DNA of 64,000 nucleotides from Hybos culiciformis (lineage: Eukaryota; Arthropoda; Insecta; Diptera; Hybotidae), in contig OZ023275.1 in assembly GCA_964007475.1 (NCBI GenBank), forward strand, positions 7,626,001-7,690,000, in the 5' to 3' direction. Made by a program: the position numbers and the translations under genes. Within the stretch, counting starts at the first letter, position 1; each line of letters begins with the position of its first letter. The notes beneath the pieces are model-generated. The model saw only the letters and a list, made by a program, of their open reading frames with translations, made no database searches and was not told the DNA's origin. This document shows positions 1-11,575 of this stretch, piece by piece.

Positions 1-543
1 AAAAGAGAAAAAAATACGTTTGTGTATGTATTATTTTTATATTCAAATACGAAGTTATAGAAGAAGAGGTAGAAGGGGTAAGAAATATTGCTTGAAAAAA
101 ATAAATTAACTTCCCTTTACTTTGTTTATTTATCGCGGACAAATGTCCCGCGGACAAATGTTCAACCCCCATCTAAATGATTTCATTATTCACGCAGATG
201 CATCTAAATGATTGCATGTGTATTGACGCATATAATACTCCATTTACTGATCTAAATTCTATAGCACTAAATACAACATACCGATCCCATACGCATTAAA
301 AAATATTACAGCATATAAGAAAAAATTTTATTTCAAAACTACAATCAATCCAATAAAGTTCATAATTAAAAAAAAAATTATGGCTATCATAAATCAGAGA
401 TGGACCTATTATTAACAATATAAATGTATATATGTATAGGTATTTACCTACATATGGAAGACTATATACTCTAAGATGGCGCTTATTAAGGCTTGAATAT
501 GTGAATGACCGTGTTATAGAAAAAATAAATAAGAAACATAATA
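1..543. other. AT-rich intergenic DNA
   Basis: No gene is seen. Around 133-162 the phrase GCGGACAAATGT occurs twice in tandem. The rest is AT-rich sequence with homopolymer runs, ending at the terminal repeat of the first inverted-repeat element. Confidence 0.6.
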
Positions 544-920
544 ATAACTTCGCTACACTTCAGGTTACAAACACAGAATTCCATGTTTTGCAGAAAAAAA
601 TGGGTTCGTTCTGTGTTTGGTACTTGGTTTGCCATATAAATTTTTTTTTTTTTTTCATGGTTTGAAAGTAGGTTCGACACAAACCTAGACATTTTACTAC
701 ATAATTTTATTGCATTTCAAAAAAAAAAGGTATAACCTGTCAATTTGCAGAAAATTTACAGAAAAAATCATGCTTTAAAATGCTTCGATATAAAAAAATT
801 ATAAAGAATTTTTTTTTAATTTCAAACCAAACCATCTTTTGTAAGTGTGTCACCCCATTCGCCAACCTATTTTCAAACCAAGAAATTCATGGTTGCTAAC
901 CTGAAGTGTAGCGAAGTTAT
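544..920. mobile_element. MITE family A, copy 1 (377 bp)
   Basis: The element starts with ATAACTTCGCTACACTTCAG and ends with the reverse complement of the same word (901-920). The match runs on for a few more bases to about 24 bp. AACATA stands just outside both ends (535-540 and 921-926, with two extra bases on the left), a possible target duplication. The interior has long T and A runs and no real coding capacity; short ORFs in it are chance frames. A second copy lies at 3059-3609. It is non-autonomous, and the superfamily is not assigned. Confidence 0.75.
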
Positions 921-2461
921 AACATAAAAAAAAATTCATGAATGATAATTACGTATGAAGAAAGTCTATAAAGATCAGAGATTTGAAATATTTCCTATTC
1001 CTAGTCCACCTCTCTTACTTTATGAATTCAAGTATGAGTAACTAGGCATAGTCCAACTTTTATGTTATCTTCAAAATTATTATGACAAGGGCAGTATCTC
1101 TGTTTATTTTGCACAATTAAAATTTCTTAACTCTTGATTTCTTCATTATAAAAAAGTTACATTGTTCAAGCGGAATGAGGTTTTATTATTTTGTTATCAT
1201 TTAGTGGACATATTTAGTGCAATTATTTTTAGAACTGGGTAACATCCTCAAATACAATACCATCAAATCAAACAAGGACGATAAAGTCAAAATTTAATGA
1301 GGCATTAAATCAAACTTTAAAAAGTCTTTAAGAACAATTAATTTGGTTTGATGTTACAAAGTTGGTTCATAATGAAAAACAAATTAATATACTCTTAAGA
1401 AATAATAAATAGTTCTTAGAAAGTATATTTATTTTAAATTTTAAATCTAATGCGTTTAAAAAAAAAAAAAATTAATAATTAAAAATGTGTCTGGTGAGTT
1501 ATAGCTCACAAAATATATCTGAAATGTCCACATGCGTTTCGCGGATCGACTCTTGTGCAGCCATGATCTAAAAGATGTTAAATTCACGAAAATTTCACGA
1601 ATAAAGATATAACTTTTTTTTTCCCTGTTATATGACATTGCAAATACCTAACATGTAGTGTACATAATTGATTCTAAAATTATTTAAGTTCGTATAATAT
1701 CATATAAGTGTTTTTTATTGTTTCTCACCTGAGTTAATAATTTGGGACTTTGTTAAATAAATTATACTTAAAAAAATGGATTTATTTTTAAAGTTATTGG
1801 TGATCAATTATTTATTTGTGTTGAAACATTTGGGCATAATTTTGCACACAAAAAGAAAAAAAAATACATGAATAAAAGAGTCCGCTTAAGGTGTTTTTTT
1901 TAAAATGTAATTTGCAAATTTTTGAATATTATGCTCAAAAATCTCCAATAAATATTGAGATCAACAGAAATTTTGTTTTCTTCCACGTACTATTGTGAAA
2001 ATCTTGAATTGCTCAGTATCCTTTCTTTTACCAAATAAAAAGAAAATGTAGATATTTATGATTTGTCCCATTTTTATTATATATATTCTTGCGATTTCAA
2101 CCCTTTTTTCGAAAATTTTCTTTCTTTAATATATCCGCATATACAAGCCAAAATGTTAAAATTATAGATAAATTTAAATAGAAACTATAAAAATATTAAA
2201 AAAAATTTAAGCTTTTAACGCTTTTGTTTTTAGTACTACGTATACATAAGTGCATAAATTTTTGTACTGTAAAAATTATTTAGGTGTTCAGAATTCGTGT
2301 TCATTTAATAGGGGTTCGTAATTCAAATAAAATTAATATGCCGGCAGTAAGTTCCGCCAAAGAAAAGTTATGATCTTAATTTTCGTATTTGTAGTTATCG
2401 ATGATATCAGTTAAAAAAAAAATGGATTAAAAATGATCTAAGCATTATTTTCCATGTAGTT
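921..2461. other. AT-rich intergenic DNA
   Basis: No supported gene, RNA or promoter. The short frames present are low-complexity Phe/Ile/Lys/Asn translations typical of AT-rich non-coding DNA. Confidence 0.6.
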
Positions 2462-4278
2462 GGCGATCCCAGGTCTTAAATTAGACACATTTGACACAGA
2501 ATTGTCCATGGATTCTTAATCTAAAATCCGCCGTCGATCAAACTGCTTTCATGCGAGCTGACGAACTTCCAAGTAAAAAATAAAAAATTTTGTATTGATC
2601 AAATTAAATCAATAAGTTAAGCGCATTTTTTTTTGGAAATTAAATTTTCATATTTTATTAATTCAATAATTTTAGTAAAATGGCGAAATATTAATAAATT
2701 ATGATTTAAGTATGCACGTACTTGATCTCAATGATGACCCAGTAATCATCGCTCGACCATCTCATATAAATGTCTACTATATAAATGTCTACTACTGTCT
2801 ACTTCGAATGGCATGCATCACAATTTTTATTTACTATTGATCCGCTGAATAAGAAAAATCATGTATCTAAATATGATTAATCCGTTAATTACTGGACTTC
2901 AAATTGAGATTCTTATACATAATATACAAATACACAAGCTCGTGAAGGTGGGTTAGTAATCTTTTAAAACATGGAACAATATAGATGCAGTTTTTACGAG
3001 ATATTTGCTCATCTCATTTTAGCCGTTCATTGCATGTATTAAAAATAATAAATGAATAATAACTTCGCTACACTTCAGGTTACAAACACAGAATTCCATG
3101 TTTTGCAGAAAAAAATGGGTTCGTTCTGTGTTTGTTACTTGGTTTGCCATACAAATTTTTTTTTTTTTTTTTCATGGTTTGAAAGTAGGTTCGACACAAA
3201 CCTAGAAATTTTACTACATAGTTTTATTGCATTTCAAAAAAAAAAAGGTATAACCTGTCAATTTACAGAAAATTTACAGAAAAAAGCATACTTTAAAATG
3301 CTTCGATATAAAAAAAATTATAATAAATTGTAGGTTGTCAAAAAAGAAAATAAATTAAAATATTTTTAAAAAAAAATTGAATATTATTTGTATTTTCCAT
3401 TTTTTCTTTAAATTAAAAAAATTCATTTTTTTTTTTTTAAATTACGAAAAATTAAAATTTTATTTTACAAAGAATTTTTTTTTAATTTTACAAAGAATTT
3501 TTTTTTAATTTCAAACCAAACCATCTTTTATAAGTGTGTCACCCCATTCGCCAACCTACTTTCAAACCAAGAAATTCATGGTTGCTAACCTGAAGTGTAG
3601 CGAAGTTATAAATAAGGAAATCACTTACTACATTTCATTGCTATTCTATAGAACAATAATAAACATTACTATATGAATAATAATAAATATGAATTTGTCA
3701 CTTAAATACTTTTTGTAGCTTCCATTAATCACACTTAGAATAGTCATTAATCTTAAAAAAAGCAATACAATAAAGTTGATTTTTTCCATACAAAATAAAA
3801 TATTTGTTGACAATTTCTATCTTTTCAGTTTTTTTGTTTATTTATTTTGTATCGGTAAAATCGACATATATTTTATTTTGTACTGAAGAAATCAATTTTT
3901 TTTAGAGGTTGGATTTTTTTTTTTTTTGATATTATGGCTGTTGTTAGTAAGATAAACTAAAGCAAAATGACAAATCGATCGCCGTCTAAATAAAAATAGC
4001 ACTTAGAATTAAAAATGTACGTATCGTATCATGTATCATTTTTCACTTTAAACCGCCAAAACTTCGATATTTTAAGGCACAATAAATTCCGCGTACAAAC
4101 TAAAGTAATTTAATTTTTTTTTTAATTTTAAGCCTCCATTCTTTACTTTGAAGTTTGTCTGCTCCCACAAAAGCATTTTGATCAACGGCGGGTTTTAGAT
4201 TTAGAAACAATGAACCATTTTGCGTAGAATGGGGATATTATTTTAAAATCCTTGGTCGAAATTTACACCTGGTATCCC
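2462..4278. mobile_element. Long-TIR (foldback-like) element, about 1.8 kb, containing MITE A copy 2
   Basis: Positions about 2462-2580 match the reverse complement of about 4135-4278. Examples: CTAAAATCCGCCGTCGATCA on the left pairs with CTAAAACCCGCCGTTGATCA on the right. Outside that, CCCAGGT near 2468 pairs with ACCTGGT near 4267. Inside it, GACGAACTTCCAAGTA pairs with GACAAACTTCAAAGTA. The arms are imperfect, with an extra stretch of roughly 20 bp in the right arm. No transposase frame lies between them, and part of the interior is a later MITE (3059-3609). The outer ends are approximate and no target duplication was established. Confidence 0.6.
3059..3609. mobile_element. MITE family A, copy 2 (551 bp)
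   Basis: Same terminal word and nearly the same interior as the copy at 544-920. It has about 170 bp of additional AT-rich sequence around 3325-3495, beside a tandem repeat of AAAGAATTTTTTTTTAATTT. Copy 1 may have lost this stretch, or copy 2 gained it. It sits inside the larger inverted-repeat element at 2462-4278, so it is probably the younger insertion. Confidence 0.75.
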
Positions 4279-4509
4279 CGGGTAATATATTTATTGGACA
4301 ATTATACTAAACATAAATTTATTGTTTCAATACAACAAAAATTATAATATACATTTATAAATGTATATATTTTTATATATATTTTGATTCCTTGTACGTT
4401 ATGTCGAATTTTGAAAACATAAATAGAAAATAAATAACAAATATTTGAATTAAGAATAATACACACAATAATAAAGTTTTATTTTTTAATATTTTTTCTT
4501 TTGAATTAG

Positions 4510-4518
4510 TATAAATAG
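4510..4518 (+). promoter_or_regulatory. TATA box of the first secreted-protein gene
   Basis: TATAAATAG lies 84 bp before the start codon at 4594. The downstream paralogue has the identical nonamer at a comparable distance. Confidence 0.65.
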
Positions 4519-4593
4519 TAATCCAAATTCATTGGAAATTATCAATTCGAAAAGTTTCATTTGACTTATTGCAATAGAAAAAAAGAATTTTTA

Positions 4594-5351
4594 ATGTTAT
4601 CGTTCAAGTTTATTTTTGTTTTAGCTTTCATTGGATCAATAAATGTAAATAACTTGTAGAAAACTTTTTGGCAGCAATTAAAATCCAATAATATATATTT
4701 TTTTCATTTCAGAGTGCTCCATTGTTTGATGGTTTATTGGGTGGTCTTGTTGGCGGTCTAACTGCCCCCCTTGGGGGAATTCTCCCAGGTCAACTTGGCG
4801 GTGTTGTAGGCGGAGCTGTAAATACTGTTGGTAATCTTGTTGGCACTGCAGCAAATACTGCAATTAACACAGTTTCACTTGTTGGAACTGCAGCAAATAA
4901 TGTTGTTCAAACCCTCAATGCCTTAGTTCAAAATCTGGTTGGATCACTTGGCCGAACTGGTTCCATTGTCGATTACAAATTGCATGATATGAATAATATG
5001 ATTAATTATATAATGATGAATCCTCAAGCAAACTGGGGTTTTAATCCATGGCAAATAATTTATTATCAAGCCATTCCAGATCTTCAACAATATTGTAGTG
5101 CATATCCTCAAATCAGCCAATACTTAATAGGCCTTAAACAATTCATTGAGTCAAATCAGCAAATATCAATGTCGGCTTTAAAGCAAATTAGCCAGACTTT
5201 AGCATCCTGCATCATAATAGTTGATCCACAAGGTTTACTAACTAGTCAGCTATTGGGTCCTCTTGCTGACACCCTTAATCAAGCATCCGGATCTGTAAAC
5301 CAAGTTCACAGCTGTTGGATGGATCTAGCAGGTCAAATGACATCAAATTAA
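4594..5351 (+). CDS. Small secreted protein, tandem paralogue 1 (two exons)
   Basis: Exon 1 is 4594-4644 (17 codons) and exon 2 is 4713-5351. The 68-bp phase-0 intron has GTAAAT..TTTCAG ends. The predicted protein has 229 residues. The first 17 form a hydrophobic signal peptide (MLSFKFIFVLAFIGSIN), and cleavage is likely just after the SA at the start of exon 2. The mature N-terminal third is Gly/Val/Ala/Asn-rich with the repeated phrase VGTAAN. The C-terminal half carries three Cys, one in HSCWM near the end. YKLHD, FNP and HSCWM are shared with the paralogue at 8330-9326. AATAAA signals lie at 5372 and 5405. I do not recognise the family. An extracellular, perhaps gland-secreted, role is inferred only from the signal peptide and lack of membrane segments. 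Confidence 0.85.
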
Positions 5352-7139
5352 CAAATTATTTAAAATATAATAATAAATAATATATAAAATATATATGTAC
5401 AAAAAATAAAAGTTGCATTAGTTTTATACCTTTAATAAGGCTTTTTTCTTTAGTTCATTATATTATTAAGCAATGAATACAGATTTGATGTAGATGTTCC
5501 ATTCCAAGTAAAAATTAGAAACCGAATATGAATTAAAGGAGAATTATCTGCAAATATCGACATTTTTCTTTTCAAAAAAATTATTTTGAAAAAATTTCAG
5601 TAAATTTAAGATCGAAAATAATCTGTAAAAATTTGAAACACATAATATCCGTCATACAATATAGTGCTTTTCGAATTATGCTAAATCTTTTAATTTACAG
5701 AAAGTATGGTGTAATAAAAGATAAAAGGTAAATTGAAAACCATAAATAAAAAAAATATATTTATTATGTAAAATTTTCAAAACAGATTTCCAATGCACAT
5801 AAATATTTCATTTAATTCAATTGTTTTAAATTCTGTAATTGATTCGTCAGATATTTTTGATTTTAAAGCACTCTAAAACTTATATACTAAAATTTCAATA
5901 ATTATCTTCAGATAGAGCTTTAAAAGTATTGATTCAAAAATGATGGTGGAATCATATATTATTGTAGTACATATATTCAAAATTGTTAGATGTATATATA
6001 TGCATTACCGTCTCTCAATAATTCATTCGGAAGTTATACAGACAGATCACATATATAATATATTTAAATGTTTATTTTTAAAATGGCACTTTCTATAAAT
6101 GTTCATTCACTACCGACATAAATTTCAAGCTGTCTTGTATATTTAAAAAAAAAAAAAACAAAATCTCGTAGGGATGAAAATTATAACAAAGAAAAAGAAA
6201 AAATTTAAAATTAATTTGCAAATTGTTATTCAATGCAGTCGATTTTTTTTTCGTTAAAATTAATATTAATTATATAATAAATTGAATTTAATAAATACAT
6301 TTCCTTTTTTTGTTTTATTTAAATAAGGTTGCACAAATATTTGTAATTAGTTGTTGAGTAAAAGGTTTATCTTATAAAACTTGAGTTAAATGTGAGTTAA
6401 TCAGGTTCTGATAAAACCCAGCATTGTTTATTTAAATTCAATGCTCTGAAAACGCAGCATCGGAACGTATTAGTAGAACTAAATAAATAGGTTGGGCACG
6501 TGTGTTTGAATAATAATTTTTGAATAATAGAAAAAACAAAATGGCTAAAAAAAACAATTAAAATAATTTTTTTTTTTTTTGTAATTTTTATTTTTCTAAT
6601 TTTAGTTTGAAATTAATTAATTAATTCACTTATAAATAAAAGCATATAAAATTGCTACTCGATAGCAAAGATATCTTCAATTCTGTTGTTCGACTGTTAT
6701 ATCAAATTAAATACATTTTCAATGTAAAAATATTATTAGAGATAATCAGCGAAATAAAGTGATAATAAAGGGTTCACGTACTGCTCTTAGTCTGGTTAAA
6801 ATCACAATTACCTTACAAAGATAGTACGAAGAAGGGATTCTAAATGCTACAATTTTAATTAAACGTTTTTTAGCGCATGATTATTTTTTTATTTTAACAT
6901 TAATCTTTATTTAATGATTTCTTATAAATATGAGAAATATCTTAATTGACGCCCGAAGTTTAATGTAAACAATAGCTGTGATATATGTTATTGGAAAGTC
7001 AGTAAAATCTTAAATCTTATTATGTATGTATAGTATTATGTATTTTGTTTGTTATTTGTTTTCACGATTATTGTTGCAATCTATTGCAGATAATTTATAA
7101 TTTAATGTTTTTTAGGATTGTTTTTCGTTAATCATTCTT
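5352..7139. other. AT-rich spacer between the tandem paralogues
   Basis: No gene is supported. A TATAAAA-like word near 6645 has no open frame after it. The spacer runs into the Tc1-like relic at its distal end. Confidence 0.55.
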
Positions 7140-7596
7140 ACAGTTGTATTAAGCATGAGGAGATGTTGTCGATGCGCCCTTCGCAATTTGGGTGCCCACA
7201 GACTCTTTTGCTTTCTTATTAGCATACGGATTTTTCTCATTTTTTAAGTCCCTTTTCAGAATTAATTTCTATAAATCTATTCAGTTGCGTTTGTTATTTT
7301 TGACTCTCGACTTTGGGTTTTGAATTACCATTATACTGTAGGTTAATATTGTGAAGCGGTTCTTGCGTTTATTTTACTGAGTTGACTACGTCACGTTTTT
7401 CTCTTACCTTTAGTTTTGATGGGCGTCCAGACCGGGGCTTTGATGTTGTTACTCCAGTTGTTTTAAAGTTGTGAATCATTTTTTGAATGCATGAATGAGC
7501 TCTTCCAAGTGTTACCCTTATTTCACGCAACTTTTTCGCTTTTTTCCATAGTTTTAAAATACATTTTCTTCCATCAACAGTGATTTCAGGTGGTTT
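7140..7596 (-). pseudogene. Tc1-like transposase relic (N-terminal DNA-binding part)
   Basis: Read on the minus strand from 7596, an open stretch of about 65 codons begins KPPEITVDGR. It continues with KLREIRVTLGR, IQKMIHNFKTTG and KPRSGRPSKL. This is the usual order in Tc1 transposases: a paired helix-turn-helix region, then the GRPR-like hook that precedes the catalytic domain. A stop codon follows (VNSVK then TAA), and the rest to about 7140 is degenerate with no readable DDE domain. The element cannot be active. Matching direct repeats upstream (7773-7788 and 7963-7978) support Tc1 identity. Confidence 0.7.
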
Positions 7597-7772
7597 CTCT
7601 ACCTTAAGTTGCCATCATATATATTTTATATTTTATTTTATATTTTATTTCGATAAATTTTCAAATATTTCAAATTTCAAAATTCTTCTAAAATCCCAAC
7701 AAAGCAATTTGAAAAACAAGACTTGACGCAAAAGCTCTATATACAACGGGGAATTACATAATTAAGGAACTG

Positions 7773-7978
7773 TACGCAGACTTTTTGCTCTGAATTTTTT
7801 GAGCTTTTTTTTCCACTTTTTAAAAATTTATTTTTTATTTTAATTTTTTTTGAAACTGTATAAGCTGAATCATAAGAAGTCCTTAAATGAATAGAATTTA
7901 ATTTAAGTTCAAAAACTAAATACCTACTTGTTTTACTTCAAATATTTCGATTTGAATTTTTCTACGCAGACTTTTTGC
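7773..7978 (-). repeat. Direct repeats of a Tc1-like IR/DR terminus
   Basis: TACGCAGACTTTTTGC occurs at 7773-7788 and again at 7963-7978, the starts exactly 190 bp apart and in the same orientation. Read on the minus strand it is GCAAAAAGTCTGCGTA, like the ends of many Tc1 elements. Both copies lie on the 5' side of the transposase relic, the arrangement expected of an IR/DR-type inverted repeat. The opposite terminus was not found. Confidence 0.6.
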
Positions 7979-8235
7979 ACATAAATTTGAAAAAAAAAAA
8001 AAAATAAAATAAAAATAAATACAATCAACATAAGCTTATAAATGAAAAATAAAAATGATGTTTTAATTTTCGATGCATGGTAATAATAATAATAAAAAAT
8101 TAATATTAATAAAATTATTTTAATATTAAATTTTATAAATAAATATTTAGATATTATGTTCAAATATTTTTAGCCAAATAAAAAAAAATTGTTTTTCTAC
8201 AGTTATTGCAAACCTAAAACTTATTTAAAATTTGA

Positions 8236-8244
8236 TATAAATAG
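8236..8244 (+). promoter_or_regulatory. TATA box of the second secreted-protein gene
   Basis: TATAAATAG lies 94 bp before the start codon at 8330 and is the same nonamer as in the upstream paralogue. Confidence 0.65.
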
Positions 8245-8329
8245 CGAACAAAATTTATCATAATATCAATTTGAAAAATTTTGAATTAAGATATTCTCAC
8301 CTGAATAAAAACAAACTTAAAAGTTTTAA

Positions 8330-9326
8330 ATGTTTTCTCTACGTTTCGTTTTTGCAATTCTTCTAATTGGAGCAACAAATGTAAGTTGCAATCTTATTTT
8401 TAGTCAATAGATGTATATTTAAAATATATCAAATATTTTAAATTAAGTATAAAAATAAAATTATATCATTGTTGAGCCTACTACTTATAATATTATAACC
8501 CCACGTAAAATATATTTATTAATAATGAAAAAAAAAACGCTATATTTAAAGTTAAATAAATGTTTGATATGAATTTTTTTTCCTTCAAATTTTGAAATTA
8601 TTAAAACAAAAATAAGATAAAAAAAATTGTATCTACTTTTATTTTTTACGAAAGAATTTTGAAAATAACTTCTACATCTGATACGAATAAATGTTATTTA
8701 TTTTTAAATGTTTTTTTCAGGCAGCACCATCAAATCCTATTGGATCATTACTTGGAGGCTTAGGAAGTGCTGTAAATAATGCCGTCGGAACTGCAGTCGG
8801 TATTGGAAGTAACGCTGTTAGTACCGCAGTGAATGGTATTTCAGGTGTTGGAACCGCTGCAAACAATGCTGTGCAAAATGCTAATGGTGCAATTCAAAAT
8901 ATTCTAAGTAGTCTTGGAACCCGAACTGCGAGTTTAGCTTACAAATTACACGATTTGAAAAATATGATTATTTGGCTACAAGCACATAATCAACCATGGC
9001 CTTTTAATCCATGTTCCGTTATGGGTACCGCTATATATGACCTGGATGCGAACTACCTGGATTACTATCCTATAATTAAAGCATTTAGAAATGAAATTGA
9101 TGCTACTTTAGATACTAGCTATTGTAATTTCAATTCAAATGTATTATCTCAATTCAGTGTTGAAATTGATGCAGCTATTGATAAAATTGATCCACAAGTT
9201 TTAGTAACTGGTGCGGCTTTGGTGCCATTGGCAACTGCTGTAAATAGTGCCGCTGGTGGAGTTAATTCCCTTCACAGTTGTTGGATGACCTTAGCTGATA
9301 ATGTTATTACTAATACATCTGGTTAA
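8330..9326 (+). CDS. Small secreted protein, tandem paralogue 2 (two exons)
   Basis: Exon 1 is 8330-8380 (signal peptide MFSLRFVFAILLIGATN) and exon 2 is 8721-9326. The phase-0 intron of 340 bp has GTAAGT..TTTCAG ends. The protein has 218 residues. The mature chain begins AAPSNPIG, followed by a Gly/Ala/Val/Asn-rich region with VGTAAN, then YKLHD, PFNPC and the C-terminal HSCWM. There are three Cys, but the first is not at the same place as in paralogue 1. Intron position and phase, TATA word and motif order show a tandem duplication, and divergence suggests that it is old. AATAAA signals lie at 9354 and 9373. Function is unknown; it is predicted to be secreted. Confidence 0.85.
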
Positions 9327-9809
9327 TTATAATTTTAATTTTATTTTAAATTTAATAAATGATATATAAATGAATAAATAGTTGATAAAGAAATTATTTT
9401 TAAACTTTTATTAATAAAAACAGTTATTTTCTTACTTACATTATAATAATCCTGATATTTCATAATTATTTTTGGATGCTTGTTGATTTGATGTTATAAC
9501 CAAAATCAATTATCTAATATAATAATAATTAAATCGATCTCTGATTCTTTGTCTGTCTTTAATACTTGATTAAGGTATCAACAGTTAACGTATGAACGGT
9601 GCATTGTATTTTAATTAATCCAAATAACTATAATGTTTTTTGACGTTATTTCGGTATCAATTTTTCATGTAGGTATTTGATTAAATCTTTGCTGCCATTT
9701 TTCATTTTTCATAGATAGAACAAATAATAAACAAAATATTTAGCATCATACGTGAGGTAAGAACTTGATAATGATTTTGAAACTTTTCAACTGGAATTAA
9801 AATCTAGTA
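9327..9809. other. AT-rich intergenic DNA
   Basis: 3' flank of the second secreted-protein gene. Nothing further is recognised before the hAT target duplication at 9802. Confidence 0.6.
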
Positions 9810-10867
9810 CATTGCTTCTCAAACTTTTTCATGTCGGGGCTCCCTAAACTAAAAAAAAAAATTACGCGGCTCCCCAAAAAATTATTCGAAATTAAACAAC
9901 ATTTAGTATTCATTTAAAAGGTATTTTTATTAAAAATAAAATGAATTCAAAACAAAAATCAAATATAAAAATTTTTAAATAATAATAAAAAAACAACCTT
10001 AAAAACAAAGTTTTAAAAAGTATTTCTATTTTTCCGAGATTTTGTTGTAAAATTTTTTGACAAAAAAAACTGCCAAGTTCCTAAAAATATCCAGCAATTC
10101 TCCATAGAGATTTATTTTTGTTTTAATTAAATTAATTAATTAATTATAGTACATTTTTTTTCAATAGAATGCATTGTCATCGACAACGAATCTATAGTAC
10201 GATTCAAATCACTTGACCAATCCGTTATGCAAAGCTTTCCCTTTCCATTAAAAAATGCATACAAAATTTAGGGGAAATTATTTAAGAAAAAAGCTCATGC
10301 AATTTTTGTATAATAATTTTATTCAAATTTTACCCTCTCTTAAAAGCTCATTGGTCAAGTGATTTGAATCGTACTATACCAGCAAATTTTCAGCTCGATC
10401 CGATCAGGGGAAATGGGTTAATTTGTCGTCGCAAGATTCCCCGGTCACAAACATACATCCTTTTGTAAAGTTAAAATAGAGATAGTAAAAATAATAATTA
10501 AAACGGAAAATAATAATCATATTAATAAATTCAATGCGAATAATAAAAACTTATAAAAAATAAATTTACAAATTTTGAAAATTAATTACAACTTACTTTT
10601 AAATAATAACACTGCACTATGTTATATTCTCGTTTTTAATGTTCAAGTTCCTACTAATACTACTAGTTTTGTTTTTATAAACTAAGCTTCTGTGAAAAAC
10701 GGTTCAAAAAGTAAATAAATTTATATTATAACATAAAATTGTATTTTAGTTTAAGAAAATAACTTAATTAGTAAAATTTGTATGGCCCCTTCTAAGAGCT
10801 TCGCGGCTCCCTTGCAAGCCCTTCGCGGCCTCCCAGGGGGCCGCGCCTCCTAGTTTGAGAAATACTG
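9810..10867. mobile_element. Non-autonomous hAT-type element (1058 bp)
   Basis: The left end CATTGCTTCTCAAACTTTTT and the right end (reverse complement CAGTATTTCTCAAACTAGG) resemble the hAT consensus CAGTG-TTCTCAAACT. The 8-bp flanks are ATCTAGTA (9802-9809) and ATCTAGTC (10868-10875), 7 of 8 identical, the length expected of hAT target duplications. Both ends have the GC-rich subterminal sequence (GGGGCTCCC, GGGGGCCGCG) common in such elements. No transposase is left inside. A smaller inverted-repeat element (10193-10378) is inserted in it. Confidence 0.8.
10193..10378. mobile_element. MITE nested in the hAT element (186 bp)
   Basis: TATAGTACGATTCAAATCAC is at the left end and its reverse complement is at the right end. 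The perfect match extends through CTTGACCAAT, giving about 29 bp of terminal repeat. No coding capacity. The superfamily is not assigned. Confidence 0.75.
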
Positions 10868-10925
10868 ATCTAGTCTATATAATTAAAAAAAAATGATCTA
10901 GTCTATATAATTTAAAAAAAAATTG
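10868..10925. repeat. Short tandem duplication next to the hAT element
   Basis: ATCTAGTCTATATAATT followed by a run of A occurs twice in succession. It begins at the hAT target duplication, so the flank was duplicated after or during insertion. Confidence 0.6.
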
Positions 10926-11019
10926 CATTATCACATGGTCTACATCGGTTTTTGAATAATATTTTCCAAAATAAAAAAACCTACATGATCCTTTTAATGT
11001 TTAATGAATTAATGATTAA

Positions 11020-11379
11020 GAGTGCGTTCCATAAGTATTTTTGTCTCGTACGTAGAATCTCCCTTTTCTGTAAGCAAAAAAACCTCTGTCGTAGAAAAAA
11101 AAAACGATTTGACATTTAATTTGGTTGAATTATTTTCAAACATTTCTTTTTCATTTTCATTTCGAAATAATATTGATTTCTGGAACTTTGTTAAAAATGT
11201 AAAAAATGAAATATGACGCATTAAAAGATATGCCCCTATAAAATTAATGAAGTATATGATCTTAGCAGATTTAACCAAATTAAATGTCAAATCGGTTTTT
11301 TTTCTATGACAGGAATTTTTTGGCTTGCAGAAAAAGGAGATTCTACGTACAAGACGAAAATACTTATGGAACGCACTCA
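11020..11379. mobile_element. Long-TIR MITE (about 360 bp, arms about 110 bp)
   Basis: The left arm starts GAGTGCGTTCCATAAGTA and pairs with the right arm ending TACTTATGGAACGCACTC. The pairing continues through TACGTAGAATCTCC and GATTTGACATTTAATTTGGT, so most of the element is hairpin-forming. TAATGATTA stands left of the element and again about 8 bp beyond the right end. Long arms and a possible 9-bp duplication would fit a Mutator-like element, but this is only suggestive. The same terminal word recurs at 12440-12460. Confidence 0.7.
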
Positions 11380-11575
11380 TAATTGCTAATGATTAGTAGA
11401 TATGTAATGGATTCTGAGTTTAAGACCACTTAAAAGTTGTCCTAGAAAACGATTTGTTATGGGAAATTTTAAATTTCCTTTTACAGATTTATCAAAAATA
11501 AAATTGAGTTTCGGAACGATTTTTTGCAGAAATTATTCTGGATATAGAATTTTAGCTGTCAAATCGCATCGTTCC

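Noticed and set aside
432..692. ORFs of 77 and 68 aa on opposite strands
   Set aside because: They lie largely in MITE A and its poly-T run, and the same peptide recurs in copy 2 because the element is repeated.
3052..3333. 93-aa ORF
   Set aside because: It is the MITE A interior translated across homopolymer runs.
6640..6740. TATA-like promoter for an additional gene
   Set aside because: No open frame, signal exon or splice sites follow.
11009..11380. 123-aa ORF on the minus strand
   Set aside because: It spans the hairpin arms of the long-TIR MITE; the frame has no family resemblance.
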